Assembly: GCF_039542055.1 (NCBI RefSeq)
Contig: NZ_BAABHK010000003.1
Location: 372,001-436,000 of the forward strand
Reading direction: 5' to 3'
Length of the DNA: 64,000 nt
Source: Actinoallomurus vinaceus
GTDB taxonomy: Bacteria > Actinomycetota > Actinomycetes > Streptosporangiales > Streptosporangiaceae
This document shows positions 50,449-59,507 of this stretch, one piece after another. Below the pieces are notes generated by a model. That model was not told the origin of the DNA, searched no databases, and saw only the letters and a list, made by a program, of their open reading frames with translations. Position 1 is the first letter of the stretch, and every line of letters starts with the position of its first letter. Both the position numbers and the translations under genes were made by a program.

Positions 50449-52341
50449 TCACTCGGTCGGGGCGGCGTCGCCTCCGAGATGGTGACGCTGCGCGGCCTTG
50501 GCGGCCTCGTAGTCGGCCCGTGCCTTGCGGGTGCTCTCCAGGGCCGAGACCTCCGCCACCGGGACGTCCCACCAGGCGCCCGAGTCGGGTGCCGGCGCCA
50601 GTGGATCGGTCTCGACGTGGACCACGGTCGTGGCCTTCGCCTCCTTCGCCTGTTGGAGCGCGGCGCGGAACTCCTCCACGGTCGTGGCGCGCAGCACGTC
50701 CGCGCCGAGGCTCGCGGCGTTCGCCGCCAGGTCGACGGGGAGCGGATCGCCGTCCAGCAGCCCGGTCTCCGGGTTGCGGTAGCGGTAGCTCGTGCCGAAC
50801 CGCTGCGACCCCAGGGACTCGGACAGCGCGCCGATCGAGGCGAAGCCGTGGTTCTGCACGAGCACGATCGTCAGTTTGATCCCTTCGGACACCGCTGTCA
50901 CGATCTCCTGGGCCATCATCAGGTACGACCCGTCTCCGACCAGGACGAAGACCTCCCGGCCGGGGTCGGCCATCTTGATCCCCAGGCCGCCAGCGATCTC
51001 GTACCCCATGCAGGAGTAGCCGTACTCGACGTGGTACTGGCGCGGGTCGCGCGCCCGCCAGAGCATGTGCAGGTCGCCGGGCATGCTGCCGGCGGCGTTC
51101 ACGACGACGTCGCGCGGGCCGGCGAGCTCGTTGAGCGCGCCGAGGATCTCGGTCTGCGCCGGCAGCGGCCCGTGCCCGAGGTGATACGCCCGGTCGACGA
51201 CGCGCCCCCAGTCCTCGGCGAGCCGCCGCACGCGCTCGGCGTACGCCGCGTCGACGCGGTGGCCCGCCAGGGCCTCGGTGAGCGCGCGCAGCCCCGCCCG
51301 CGCGTCGGCGACCAGGGGGACGGCGGAGTGCTTCAGGGCGTCGAACCGCGCGACGTTGAGGTTGACGAACCGTACGTCCGGGTGGGCGAAGACGGTGCGG
51401 GACGCGGTGGTGAAGTCGCTGTAGCGGGTGCCGACGCCCAGGACGACGTCGGCCTCCCGGGCGAGGGCGTTCGCGGCCGGCGTGCCGGTGGCCCCGACGC
51501 CGCCCACCGCGCAGGGGTGGTCCCACGGCACCGAGCCCTTGCCCGCCTGCGTCTCGGCGACCGGGATGCCGGTGGCGTCGGCGAAGGCCAGCAGGTCGCC
51601 CGCCGCGTCGGAGTAGGTGACGCCGCCGCCCGCGACGATCAGCGGCCGCTCGGCCCCGCGCAGCAGCGCGACCGCGCGCTCCAGCTCCGCGGGCTCGGGA
51701 ACCGGCCGCGGGATGTGCCAGACCCGCTTCGCGAACAGCTCCTGCGGCCAGTCGTACGCCTCGGCCTGGACGTCCTGCGGCAGCGCGAGGGTGACCGCGC
51801 CGGTCTCGACCGGGTCGGTGAGGACCCGCATCGCGGCCAGCAGCGCCGACGGGAGCTGCTCGGGCCGGTTGATCCGGTCCCAGTACCGCGACACCGGCCT
51901 GAAAGCGTCGTTGACCGACACGTCGTAGGACCGCGGGTCCTCCAGCTCCTGCAGCACCGGATTGGTCGCGCGGGTGGCGAAGATGTCACCGGGCAGCAGC
52001 AGCACCGGGATCCGGTTGATCGTGGCCAGCGCGGCGCCGGTCACCATGTTGGTCGCACCCGGACCGATCGAGGACGTACACGCGAACGTCTGCAGCCGGT
52101 CCTTCATCCGCGCGAACCCGACCGAAGCGTGCACCATCGCCTGCTCGTTGCGCGCCATGTAGTACGGCAGATCGGGGCCACCCGTCCGTTGCGCCTCCAG
52201 CAGCGCCTGCCCGATGCCCGCGACGTTGCCGTGCCCGAAGATCCCGAAGCAGCCGGGGAAGAACCGCTGCTCCACACCGTCCCGTTCCGACCACTGCGCG
52301 GCCAGGAACCGGACGATCGCCTGTCCTACGGTCAGCCTCAT
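50449..52341 (-). CDS. iolD: 3D-(3,5/4)-trihydroxycyclohexane-1,2-dione hydrolase IolD
   Basis: A 630-residue thiamine-diphosphate enzyme that opens the ring in myo-inositol breakdown, giving 5-deoxy-glucuronate. The three TPP-fold domains are in order: PYR with FGIFGHGNVAGIGQALLE, a middle domain with LIVAGGGVTYSDAAGDLLAFAD, and PP with VVNAAGSMPGDLHMLWRARDPRQYHVEYGYSCMGYEIAGGLG followed by the cofactor motif GDGSYLMM…QNHGFASIG. The length is standard. ATG 52341 overlaps the iolB stop by 4 bases. Confidence 0.96.
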   Translation of the reverse strand: MRLTVGQAIVRFLAAQWSERDGVEQRFFPGCFGIFGHGNVAGIGQALLEAQRTGGPDLPYYMARNEQAMVHASVGFARMKDRLQTFACTSSIGPGATNMVTGAALATINRIPVLLLPGDIFATRATNPVLQELEDPRSYDVSVNDAFRPVSRYWDRINRPEQLPSALLAAMRVLTDPVETGAVTLALPQDVQAEAYDWPQELFAKRVWHIPRPVPEPAELERAVALLRGAERPLIVAGGGVTYSDAAGDLLAFADATGIPVAETQAGKGSVPWDHPCAVGGVGATGTPAANALAREADVVLGVGTRYSDFTTASRTVFAHPDVRFVNLNVARFDALKHSAVPLVADARAGLRALTEALAGHRVDAAYAERVRRLAEDWGRVVDRAYHLGHGPLPAQTEILGALNELAGPRDVVVNAAGSMPGDLHMLWRARDPRQYHVEYGYSCMGYEIAGGLGIKMADPGREVFVLVGDGSYLMMAQEIVTAVSEGIKLTIVLVQNHGFASIGALSESLGSQRFGTSYRYRNPETGLLDGDPLPVDLAANAASLGADVLRATTVEEFRAALQQAKEAKATTVVHVETDPLAPAPDSGAWWDVPVAEVSALESTRKARADYEAAKAAQRHHLGGDAAPTE

Positions 52342-53267
52342 GTCTCCCTCTCGGTGGTCGAGCTGAGGGGCAGCCGGGGGTCGGTCTCCTGGCCCTCCCA
52401 GGTGCCGCGCACCCAGGCGTGGGCCGGGTCGTCGCAGATCAGCCACGCGCGCTCCGGCGAGGGCCCGGCCATCACGTTGAGGTAGTACAGGTCGTACCCG
52501 GGCACCGCCATCGACGGGCCGTGCCAGCCGTGCGGGATCAGCACGGTGTCGCCGGTGCGCACCTCTTCGAGCACGTCGATGGGCCGGTCCGCGGTCCCGT
52601 ACACCCGCTGGTACGCCATGGCCGCCGGCCGAGTCTCCCCCGACCGACCAACCCCGGCCGACCCAGTCTCACCCGACCAACCCACCCCGGCCGACCTCCC
52701 GGCGGCGGCGACCTCGAAGTAGTAGATCTCCTCCAGCACGCTCTCGCCGGGGCGGTCCTCGTCGTGCTTGTGCGGCGGGAAGGACGACCAGTTGCCGCCG
52801 GGCGTGATGACCTCGCAGGCGATCAGCTTGTCGGCCTCGAACGCCGCCGGCGTGCAGAAGTTGTTGACCTGCCGGGACGCCTGGCCCGCCCCGCGCAGTT
52901 CGACGGGGACGTCCTCGGCCGGGCCGTACCGGGCGCGAAGCCGGTTCTCGCACCGGGCGGCGGGCAGTGCGAACCGCCCGCGGCCGGTGACCGTGACCGA
53001 CGCGTCGCGCGGAACGTAGGCGAAGTCGGTGACGCGGGAGAAGACGCCGCGGCGCCCCTGCAGTTCGAACGTCTCGCCGTCGCAGGCGACCCGGCACGAC
53101 CCGGACAGCGGCAGCACCAGCGTCTCGTACGAGCCGGTGTCGAACGTGTGCGAGCCGTCGAGTTCGAGGACCCGCAGCGCCGAGTACGTCCAGCCGGCGG
53201 TCTCCGGGGTGACCTCCAGCGCGTACGGCGGGCTGCCGGTGCTGCCCGCGGGCAGGTAGTGCTTCAT
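52338..53267 (-). CDS. iolB: 5-deoxy-glucuronate isomerase IolB with internal repeat insertion
   Basis: A 309-residue double-cupin isomerase converting 5-deoxy-glucuronate to 5-dehydro-2-deoxy-gluconate. Metal-binding segments are SSFPPHKHDEDRPGESVLEEIYYFEV and a later VLIPHGWHGPSMAVPGYDLYYLNVMAG. Between them, at about 188-216, is an insert made of two copies of an SAGVGrSGET unit; the family normally passes directly from the IYYF strand to the QRVY strand. The DNA there (about 52620-52705) is correspondingly repetitive. The insert lies on a surface-loop position and should be tolerated. It overlaps iolD by 4 bases and the aldolase gene by 4 bases. Confidence 0.93.
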   Translation of the reverse strand: MKHYLPAGSTGSPPYALEVTPETAGWTYSALRVLELDGSHTFDTGSYETLVLPLSGSCRVACDGETFELQGRRGVFSRVTDFAYVPRDASVTVTGRGRFALPAARCENRLRARYGPAEDVPVELRGAGQASRQVNNFCTPAAFEADKLIACEVITPGGNWSSFPPHKHDEDRPGESVLEEIYYFEVAAAGRSAGVGWSGETGSAGVGRSGETRPAAMAYQRVYGTADRPIDVLEEVRTGDTVLIPHGWHGPSMAVPGYDLYYLNVMAGPSPERAWLICDDPAHAWVRGTWEGQETDPRLPLSSTTERET

Positions 53268-54154
53268 CCCAGTACCTCCACGGCGGCGTCGACGGCGCCG
53301 GCGACGTCGTCGCCCGGCGGATAGAGCAGGCTGCGCCCGACGACCAGGCCCTTGACGGTCGGCAGCCGAAGCGCGCGCTGCCAGCCGGCCAGCGCGGCGT
53401 CGGGGTCGTCGGGCACCTCGCCGCCGAGCAGCAGGGCCGGCAGCGTCGAGGCGGCCATCACCCGCTCCATGTCCTCGACGACCGGGACCTTCAGCCAGGT
53501 GTATGCCGAGGTCGCCCCGAGCCCGGAGGCGATCGCGATGGCGCGCGTCATGGCGTCGGGGGTGAGGACGTTGCGCACCCGGCCGTCGGCCCGGCGGGAG
53601 ATGAACGGCTCGACCATGGCCATCAGCCGGCCGGCGGCCAGCTCCGAGACCGCGCGGGCGCAGGACTCGAGCGTGCGGACGGTCGCGGGGTCGGCGTCGT
53701 CGATGCGCAGCAGCATCTTGCCGCCGTCGAGGCCCTGGCCGGCGATGGCCGGCACGTCGTAGGCGGTGAACCGGTCGTCGATCTCGAACGCCGACCCGGC
53801 CAGGCCGCCGCGGTTCATCGAGCCGATCACGACCTTCTCGTCGAGCACGCCGAGCAGCAGCAGGTCCTCGATGACGTCCGGGGTGCCGAGCACGCCGTCG
53901 ACCCCGGGACGGCCGAGGGCGAGGCAGAGCCGTTCGAGCAGGTCCCGCCGGTCGGCCATGGCCAGCGGCCGGTCACCGGCGCCGAGGGACCCGCGCGCCG
54001 GATGGTCGGCGGCTACGAGCATGAGGCGGCCGTTCGGTCCGAGGAGCGACCCGCGCCGTACCCGCCGCGCGGCCGCCTCGGCGACCGCCTCCGGCCGGGA
54101 GGCCCGGATCTCGGCCAGCGCCGCGACCCGGTCGGCGAACGCTTCAATGATCAT
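53264..54154 (-). CDS. Cgl0158-family aldolase of the inositol cluster
   Basis: A 296-residue class I-type aldolase-like barrel related to corynebacterial Cgl0158 and to LacD/DeoC-like enzymes. It has GRLMLVAADHPARGSLGAGDRPLAMADR near the start, VIGSMNRGGLAGSAFEIDDRFTAYD, LLRIDDADPATVRTLES and TSAYTWLKVPVVEDMERVM, with Lys in TWLKVP a candidate Schiff-base residue. In actinobacterial iol clusters this protein sits beside iolC and is thought to act on 2-deoxy-5-keto-gluconate 6-phosphate. Its ATG lies 11 bases inside the iolC 3' end. Specific activity is inferred. Confidence 0.85.
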   Translation of the reverse strand: MIIEAFADRVAALAEIRASRPEAVAEAAARRVRRGSLLGPNGRLMLVAADHPARGSLGAGDRPLAMADRRDLLERLCLALGRPGVDGVLGTPDVIEDLLLLGVLDEKVVIGSMNRGGLAGSAFEIDDRFTAYDVPAIAGQGLDGGKMLLRIDDADPATVRTLESCARAVSELAAGRLMAMVEPFISRRADGRVRNVLTPDAMTRAIAIASGLGATSAYTWLKVPVVEDMERVMAASTLPALLLGGEVPDDPDAALAGWQRALRLPTVKGLVVGRSLLYPPGDDVAGAVDAAVEVLG

Positions 54155-55235
54155 CCGCTGCCCTTTCCGGGGCCTGGGGCGGCACAGGGCCACCGGTTTC
54201 CGAGGCGTGCGCTGCGGGTCCGCCGGGTTCCGGGGCGCGCGGCACGGGTCCGCCGGGTTCCGGGGGCTGGGGCGGCACCGGGCCGCCGGCCACGAGCTGG
54301 TCGACCTCGGGGGTGGTGGGCATCGCCGGAGAGCAGGCGAGGCGGGAGGCGACGATCGCACCGGCGGCGTTCGCGAACCGTACGGTCCGCTCGACGTCCC
54401 AGCCGGCGAGCAGGCCGTGGCACAGCGCCCCGCCGAACGCGTCGCCGGCGCCCAGCCCGTTCACGACCTCCACCTCGACCGGCGGCACCTCGACCACGGC
54501 CGTCTCGCCGGAGTCCGCGCGGCTCGCGGCCAGCACGCCCTTGGGCCCGCGCTTGACGATCGCCAGCCGGACGCCGCGGTCCAGCAGCGCCTCCGCCGCC
54601 GCGTACGGCTCATGCTCCCCCACGGCGACCTCGCACTCCTCGACGTTGCCGACCGCGACCGTGACGTGTTCCAGGGCCTGGCCGACCCAGCCGCTCGCCT
54701 CCTCCGGCGACGACCAGAACATCGGCCGGTAGTCCAGGTCGAGCACGGTGTCCCGCTGCCGGGACCGGGCGGCCAGCGCCGCGAGCGTCGCCGTACGGCT
54801 CGGCTCCTCGCACAGGCCGGTGACGGTGGCCCAGAACACGCGCGCCGCGCGGATCGCCGGCAGGTCCAGCTCGTCGGAGTGGATCTCCAGGTCGGGGGCC
54901 TTGGGGTAGCGGTAGAAGTACAGCGGGAAGTCGTCCGGCGGGAAGATCTCACAGAACGCCAACGGCGTCGGCAGCCCGGGGACGGCGGTGACGAACCGGT
55001 CGTCGACGCCGTACCCCTGCAGCGCGGTGTGGATGTACCGGCCGAACGGGTCCTCCCCGGTCCGGGTGATCACCGCCGTGCGGCGGCCGTGCCGCGCGGC
55101 CGCGACCGCCACGTTCGTCGGACTGCCACCGAGGTACTTGCCGAACGTCTCGACGTCCTCCAGGTGTACGCCTACCTGGAGCGGGTAGACGTCCACGCTG
55201 ACCCGTCCCATGGTGATCAGATCGTGCGGACTCAC
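54144..55235 (-). CDS. iolC: 5-dehydro-2-deoxygluconokinase IolC with repetitive tail
   Basis: A 363-residue PfkB-type sugar kinase that phosphorylates 5-dehydro-2-deoxy-gluconate. It has GRVSVDVYPLQVG at the start, the first PfkB motif in GGSPTNVAVAAARHG, and the catalytic signature NGLGAGDAFGGALCHGLL with the base Asp. After about residue 318 comes a non-family tail with repeats of the type GGPVPPQPPEP, four units encoded by reiterated DNA at about 54165-54290. The GTG start at 55235 is used by the frame; ATG 55211 is an alternative. It is the first gene of the iol transcript and is divergent from a GntR regulator. Confidence 0.92.
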   Translation of the reverse strand: MSPHDLITMGRVSVDVYPLQVGVHLEDVETFGKYLGGSPTNVAVAAARHGRRTAVITRTGEDPFGRYIHTALQGYGVDDRFVTAVPGLPTPLAFCEIFPPDDFPLYFYRYPKAPDLEIHSDELDLPAIRAARVFWATVTGLCEEPSRTATLAALAARSRQRDTVLDLDYRPMFWSSPEEASGWVGQALEHVTVAVGNVEECEVAVGEHEPYAAAEALLDRGVRLAIVKRGPKGVLAASRADSGETAVVEVPPVEVEVVNGLGAGDAFGGALCHGLLAGWDVERTVRFANAAGAIVASRLACSPAMPTTPEVDQLVAGGPVPPQPPEPGGPVPRAPEPGGPAAHASETGGPVPPQAPERAADDH

Positions 55236-55366
55236 GGAGCGGCTGCACCTCCGGAACGTCGGCTCCTCGGAAACCGCGCCGGGTGACCCCGGCGTGACGA
55301 CGATGTTGCGGTTCGTTCACCGTCGTGGCATCCAGCCTCCGCAGGAATTCATCCCATGTCAAGAGT

Positions 55367-55465
55367 TTGTCCTGACATTAGGAGGTAATAGCTTTTACCA
55401 GAGGACGGCCACCGGACGGCGCGATGTGCGACGGAGCCCGCCTGACGGCTACCTTGTCCGGACAT
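55367..55465. promoter_or_regulatory. Paired GntR (HutC-type) operators
   Basis: TTGTCCTGACAT (55367-55378) and TTGTCCGGACAT (55454-55465) are near-identical sites 87 bases apart in the 295-base gap between divergent iolC and GntR genes. The second contains the perfect palindrome TGTCCGGACA. ATGTCA/TGACAT also brackets the first site (55356-55378). Repression of both genes by the GntR protein is inferred. Nothing else is seen in 55236-55530. Confidence 0.75.
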
Positions 55466-55530
55466 CGTGATGTCACAGCTTGACGGCGCTGCCGGTGAGC
55501 GGGCTTACCAGGGGATTCCGGAGGCGCACC

Positions 55531-56283
55531 ATGGACAGAACGGCCGTGCACCGGCCGGCGGTCTCGGTCGACCGCACCAGCCCCGTCCCGCTGTACTTCC
55601 AGGTGGCGCAGCAGCTCGAGGCGGCCATCCGCGACGGCGGCCTTCCCCCCGGGAGCCGCCTGGAGAACGAGATCCTGCTGGCCGACCGCTACGGGCTGTC
55701 CCGGCCGACGATCCGGCAGGCGATCCAGCACCTCGTCGACAAGGGCCTGCTCGTCCGCAAGCGCGGCGTCGGCACCCAGGTCGTGCAGGCGCAGGTGCGG
55801 CGCTCGATCGAGCTGACCAGCCTCTACGACGACCTTCTCGCCTCCGGCCGCAGCCCCTCGACCCGCGTGCTGGAGCTCGGCACCCTGCCCGCCGACGACG
55901 AGGTGGCCCGGGAGCTCGACGTCGCCCCCGGCACTGAGGTCCTGCGCCTGCGCCGGCTCCGGCTCACCGGCGACGAGCCGCTGGCCCTGCTCACCAACTA
56001 CCTCCCCGTCGACCTCGTCGCGCTGACGGCGGAGGACCTGGCCGCCCGCGGGCTGTACGAGATGCTGCGCACGGCAGGGGTCAACCTCCGCATCGCCAAC
56101 CAGACGATCGGGGCGCGCGGGGCCACCGCCATCGAGGCGCGGCTGCTGGACGAACGCCGCGGCGTCCCCCTGCTGACCATGACCCGCGTCGCGTACGACG
56201 ACAAGGGCCGCCCGGTGGAGTACGGCTGCCACGTCTACCGCGCCAGCCGCTACTCCTTCGCCCTCACCCTCGTCGAACGCTGA
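55531..56283 (+). CDS. GntR-family regulator, HutC/UTRA subgroup
   Basis: A 250-residue regulator. The winged helix-turn-helix spans about 20-85 (YFQVAQQLEAAIRDGGLPPGSRLENEILLADRYGLSRPTIRQAIQHLVDKGLL) and the UTRA effector domain is about 105-245, with the final YGCHVYRASRYSFALTL typical of the group. ATG 55531 follows CCGGAGGCGC. It is divergent from the iol operon and flanked by repeated operators, so it is the probable inositol-pathway regulator, with a sugar intermediate as effector. Confidence 0.93.
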   Translation: MDRTAVHRPAVSVDRTSPVPLYFQVAQQLEAAIRDGGLPPGSRLENEILLADRYGLSRPTIRQAIQHLVDKGLLVRKRGVGTQVVQAQVRRSIELTSLYDDLLASGRSPSTRVLELGTLPADDEVARELDVAPGTEVLRLRRLRLTGDEPLALLTNYLPVDLVALTAEDLAARGLYEMLRTAGVNLRIANQTIGARGATAIEARLLDERRGVPLLTMTRVAYDDKGRPVEYGCHVYRASRYSFALTLVER

Positions 56284-56290
56284 GCCACGC

Positions 56291-56374
56291 TCAGGGCTCG
56301 CGGACGATCTCATTGATCACGGAGAAGTCATTGGCGGTGGTGCCGTCGGGGTTCGCTACGCTGAAGGTGGGCAT
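56291..56374 (-). CDS. Possible 27-residue ORF or gene remnant
   Basis: A short ORF reading MPTFSVANPDGTTANDFSV and ending INEIVREP, with GGAAGG immediately before the ATG. The composition looks protein-like rather than random GC-rich translation. It may be a small protein or the fragment of a lost gene; I cannot assign a family. Confidence 0.25.
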   Translation of the reverse strand: MPTFSVANPDGTTANDFSVINEIVREP

Positions 56375-56480
56375 GCCTTCCCGACCCGCGCGGCAACACG
56401 GGCCTACTCGATACCCGTCGATCGATCACGCCGGCGACTGTTCGGCGGCTGACCCCATTCGGCGTCTCCGAAGGATCGCC

Positions 56481-57026
56481 ATGATCAAACCCTATGGCCC
56501 CTACGATTTCATGCCGCCGATCACGACCTTCGCACTGACCTCGGAGTCCGTGGCCAACGGCGGGCAACTGGCCCGTGAGCAGGTGAGCGGCATCCTGGGA
56601 GCGGGCGGATTGGACGTCTCACCGCAGCTGAGCTGGTCCGGCTTTCCCGAGGAGACGCGAAGTTTCACGGTGTCGATGTTCGACCCCGATGTGCCTACTG
56701 CCTCGGGCTTCTGGCATTGGGCTGTGGCCAATCTGCCCACCTCCGTGACCGAGCTTCCGGCCGGGGCGGGAGACGGCAGGGATCTGCCCGGTGGTGCGGT
56801 GACGCTGGCCAACGACGCCGGCTACAGAAGGTATCTCGGTCCGGCGACGCCTCCAGGCAACGGCCCGGACCGCTACTTCCTCGTGGTGCATGCCGTCGGC
56901 GTGGAAGAACTGGAGGTGTCCGAGACATCGACCCCTGCCTATCTGGAGTTCCTCCTGTTCAGCCACGCGATCGCGAGGGCAACGATGTACGGCACCTTTG
57001 AGCGGGCCCAGGCAGCCCTCTGCTAA
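56481..57026 (+). CDS. YbhB/YbcL-family PEBP-like protein
   Basis: A 181-residue single-domain protein of the Raf-kinase-inhibitor-like (PEBP) family. It has the ligand-site segments SMFDPDVPTASGFWHWAVANLP and a late GPATPPGNGPDRYFLVVHAV, ending with the FSHAIARATMYGTFER helix. No signal peptide is present. Function in bacteria is not settled. AAGGATCGCC precedes ATG 56481. It overlaps the stop of the convergent DinB-like gene by 4 bases. Confidence 0.93.
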   Translation: MIKPYGPYDFMPPITTFALTSESVANGGQLAREQVSGILGAGGLDVSPQLSWSGFPEETRSFTVSMFDPDVPTASGFWHWAVANLPTSVTELPAGAGDGRDLPGGAVTLANDAGYRRYLGPATPPGNGPDRYFLVVHAVGVEELEVSETSTPAYLEFLLFSHAIARATMYGTFERAQAALC

Positions 57027-57820
57027 ATGATGTTGAGGCAGTCGAGGAACGGGGTCGCGGCGGACGCGTCCCCCGTGATGCGGCAGTGGTCGCGCCAGGG
57101 TTTGCGGGTGGTGGCCCACGCGATGAAGTCGAGTGCCGTGCTGTGGACCCGGGTGGTGGCGTCCGCACCGCGTACCACGGTCAGCTGCCCGTCCGGCCCG
57201 GTCGCGGGGAGGATGGTGACCGTGGTGGCGCCCGGCCCGGTCAGGTCGAGGACGAGGGGCCGACGGACGGTGGCGGTGAGTTCGGGCCCCTGCATCTGGG
57301 GGAGGCCGGCGAGCATGAATTCGATGGCGGGGGCGACCAGGCCGTCGGTCGGTTCCGGCAGGGTGAACGGGAGCGGGCCGTTCGGGGCGAGCATGTCGTT
57401 GCGCAGGTGGCAGAAGACGTTGAACGCCATGGTGTTCGCCAGGAGGTGGCGCGGATACGTCCCGAGCCCGGGCACCTCGACGGGCTCGTCGGCCCCGGGC
57501 GGTTCCTGGGCCGCTTCCAGCAGGTCCAGTTGCCGAGGGGTGCTGCGCCGCCACTCGTCGAGGACTTCGGCGTGGCTCCAGCCACGGCGTTCGTCGACGC
57601 GCAGGTCGTGGTAGCGCTCGCGGTTCTTCGGCAGTGAGGGGTCGGGCGGTGGCGGGTCCACCGCCTCGGAGGCGAGGGCCGCGAGGTGGGCCACCACGTC
57701 GATGACGCGCCAGCCGTCGCACGCGGACGGCAGGTCCCATTGCTCGTCGTCCACCTGGTGGATGATCTCCGCCAGTTGCGTGGTGCTCGAACGCGCGGCG
57801 GCGATACCGGCATGGGTCAT
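57023..57820 (-). CDS. Maleylpyruvate isomerase/DinB-like mycothiol-family protein
   Basis: A 265-residue protein of the TIGR03083-type DinB/MDMPI group. It opens with a four-helix bundle including DLPSACDGWRVIDVVAHLAALASEAVD, carrying the His of the metal site, and has a C-terminal MDMPI-like domain with VLDLTGPGATTVTILPA and HSTALDFIAWATTRKPW. Members use or are modelled on mycothiol-dependent isomerases, and most have no assigned substrate. It lies 25 bases ahead of nothing related: the aldehyde dehydrogenase upstream ends 24 bases beyond its start on the same strand. Confidence 0.85.
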   Translation of the reverse strand: MTHAGIAAARSSTTQLAEIIHQVDDEQWDLPSACDGWRVIDVVAHLAALASEAVDPPPPDPSLPKNRERYHDLRVDERRGWSHAEVLDEWRRSTPRQLDLLEAAQEPPGADEPVEVPGLGTYPRHLLANTMAFNVFCHLRNDMLAPNGPLPFTLPEPTDGLVAPAIEFMLAGLPQMQGPELTATVRRPLVLDLTGPGATTVTILPATGPDGQLTVVRGADATTRVHSTALDFIAWATTRKPWRDHCRITGDASAATPFLDCLNII

Positions 57821-57844
57821 CGTTCCGCCGCCGTTTCGAGGGGT

Positions 57845-59227
57845 TCAGGCGTCCTGGCCGATCCAGACGGTCTTGGCATTCATGAACTCCCGCATGCCGA
57901 GGTCGGACAGCTCGCGTCCGTAGCCACTGCGTTTGACGCCGCCGAAGGGGATCTCGGGGTAGCTGGTCGTGTTGCCGTTGATGAAGGCCATGCCCGACTG
58001 CACGTCGCGGACGAAGAGTTCGCGTTCGGCCTCGTCCTCGCTCCACAGGTTCGACCCGAGGCCGTAGGGATGGCCGTTGGCCTCCCGCAGGGCCTCCTCC
58101 AGGGAGGGCACCGTCCACACCTGCGCCACGGGGCCGAAGACCTCCTCGTGGTACATGCGCATCTCCGGCGTGATGCCGGTCAGCACGGTGGGCGGGTAGA
58201 ACCAGCCGGGCCCGTCCGGGCGTTCGCCGCCCAGCAGCACCGTCGCGCCCTTGCCGACGGCGTCGTCGACATAGGACTCCACATCCCGCCGGCCGGACTC
58301 GGTCGCCAGCGGGCCGACGTCGGTGCCCTCGTCCATCGGGTCGCCCACCACCAGCGCGCTCATCTTCGCCACGAACATCTCGATGAACGCGTCGCCGATG
58401 TCCCGGTGCACGTAGAACCGCTTGCCGTTGATGCAGGACTGCCCGTTGTTCAGGCACCGCGCCTTGACCGCGACATCGGTGGCCCGCTCCAGGTTCGTGG
58501 AGGGCATGATGATGAACGGGTCGGAGCCGCCGAGCTCGAGGACCACCTTCTTGATCTCGTTGCCGGCGATGGTGGCCACCGACCGCCCCGCCGGCTCACT
58601 GCCCGTCAGCGTCGCGGCCGCCACTCGCGGGTCGCGCAGCACCTGCTCCACCCTCCCCGCGGAGATCAGCAGGGTCTGGAACACGTCGTCCGGGAAGCCC
58701 GCGTCGCGGAAGAGCTCTTCCAGGTACAAGGCGCACTGCGGCACGTTCGAGGCGTGCTTGAGCAGGCCCACGTTCCCCGCCATCAGGGCAGGCGCGGCGA
58801 ACCGCATGGCCTGCCACAACGGCAGGTTCCACGGCATCACCGCGAGCACCACACCGATCGGCTGGTACGTCACGAACGTCTGCTTCGCGCCCACGCGCCC
58901 GCCGTCACGGTCCAGGTCCCGCAGGAACGCGGGGCCCTCGGCGGCGTAGAAGCGCAGCCCGTGCACGCACTTGGCCACTTCCTCCTCTGCCGCGCGGAAG
59001 GTCTTGCCCATCTCCGTGGTGATCATCCCGCTAACGCTCTCGACCTCCTTCTCCAGACGGTCGGCCGCATGCTGCAGCCACCCCGCGCGCTCCTCGACGC
59101 TCGTCAGCCGGTACGAGGCGGCCGCTGCCGCCGCCCGCGCGAGCTTGTCCTCGAGTTCCTCAGGAGTCAGTTCGTCGAACCTCCTGAGGACCTCACCTGT
59201 CACGGGACTCGTTGTTGCGATGGCCAT
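57845..59227 (-). CDS. Aldehyde dehydrogenase, succinate-semialdehyde type
   Basis: A 460-residue NAD(P)-dependent aldehyde dehydrogenase. The cofactor site has VMPWNLPLWQAMRFAAPALMAGN and LTGSEPAGRSVATIAG. The general base Glu is in LELGGSDPFIIM and the nucleophile Cys in NNGQSCINGKRF; the latter form, with FINGNTTSYPEIPFGGVKRSGYGREL near the end, is typical of bacterial succinate-semialdehyde dehydrogenases (GabD/SSADH). ATG 59227 starts the conserved region. It is not the methylmalonate-semialdehyde dehydrogenase IolA expected for the inositol pathway. Confidence 0.92.
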   Translation of the reverse strand: MAIATTSPVTGEVLRRFDELTPEELEDKLARAAAAAASYRLTSVEERAGWLQHAADRLEKEVESVSGMITTEMGKTFRAAEEEVAKCVHGLRFYAAEGPAFLRDLDRDGGRVGAKQTFVTYQPIGVVLAVMPWNLPLWQAMRFAAPALMAGNVGLLKHASNVPQCALYLEELFRDAGFPDDVFQTLLISAGRVEQVLRDPRVAAATLTGSEPAGRSVATIAGNEIKKVVLELGGSDPFIIMPSTNLERATDVAVKARCLNNGQSCINGKRFYVHRDIGDAFIEMFVAKMSALVVGDPMDEGTDVGPLATESGRRDVESYVDDAVGKGATVLLGGERPDGPGWFYPPTVLTGITPEMRMYHEEVFGPVAQVWTVPSLEEALREANGHPYGLGSNLWSEDEAERELFVRDVQSGMAFINGNTTSYPEIPFGGVKRSGYGRELSDLGMREFMNAKTVWIGQDA

Positions 59228-59507
59228 GAATCCATGGTATGACCGCCCGATATTCACCCGATTGCGCCCTCGTTCGACCCGCGAAGCGGCGCGCTCATCG
59301 TCCAGCGCCATACCTTCCAGGTCAGCCAAACCCCTCTGCCCAACAGCGCGCGGCCACCACACCCGGCCGCCGATCGCCCAGCACAGCGCCATTAACATGG
59401 TGAAATCCGAAGCGGCGGCCGGGGGGACCGACGCCGGAACCCGATTCCTGCCCACGCTGCACGGCCCGAGCCGCCTTCCGCTTGTCAGCGAAAGCGAGGC
59501 ACGCGTG

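Noticed and set aside
49372..52485. Very long plus-strand open frame (over 1000 codons) opposite the inositol transporter and iolD genes
   Set aside because: It is antisense to well-conserved genes, has Arg/Gly/Val-rich composition and no domain; a usual mirror frame in high-GC DNA. The same holds for 32386-35367 and 21465-24080 on the minus strand.
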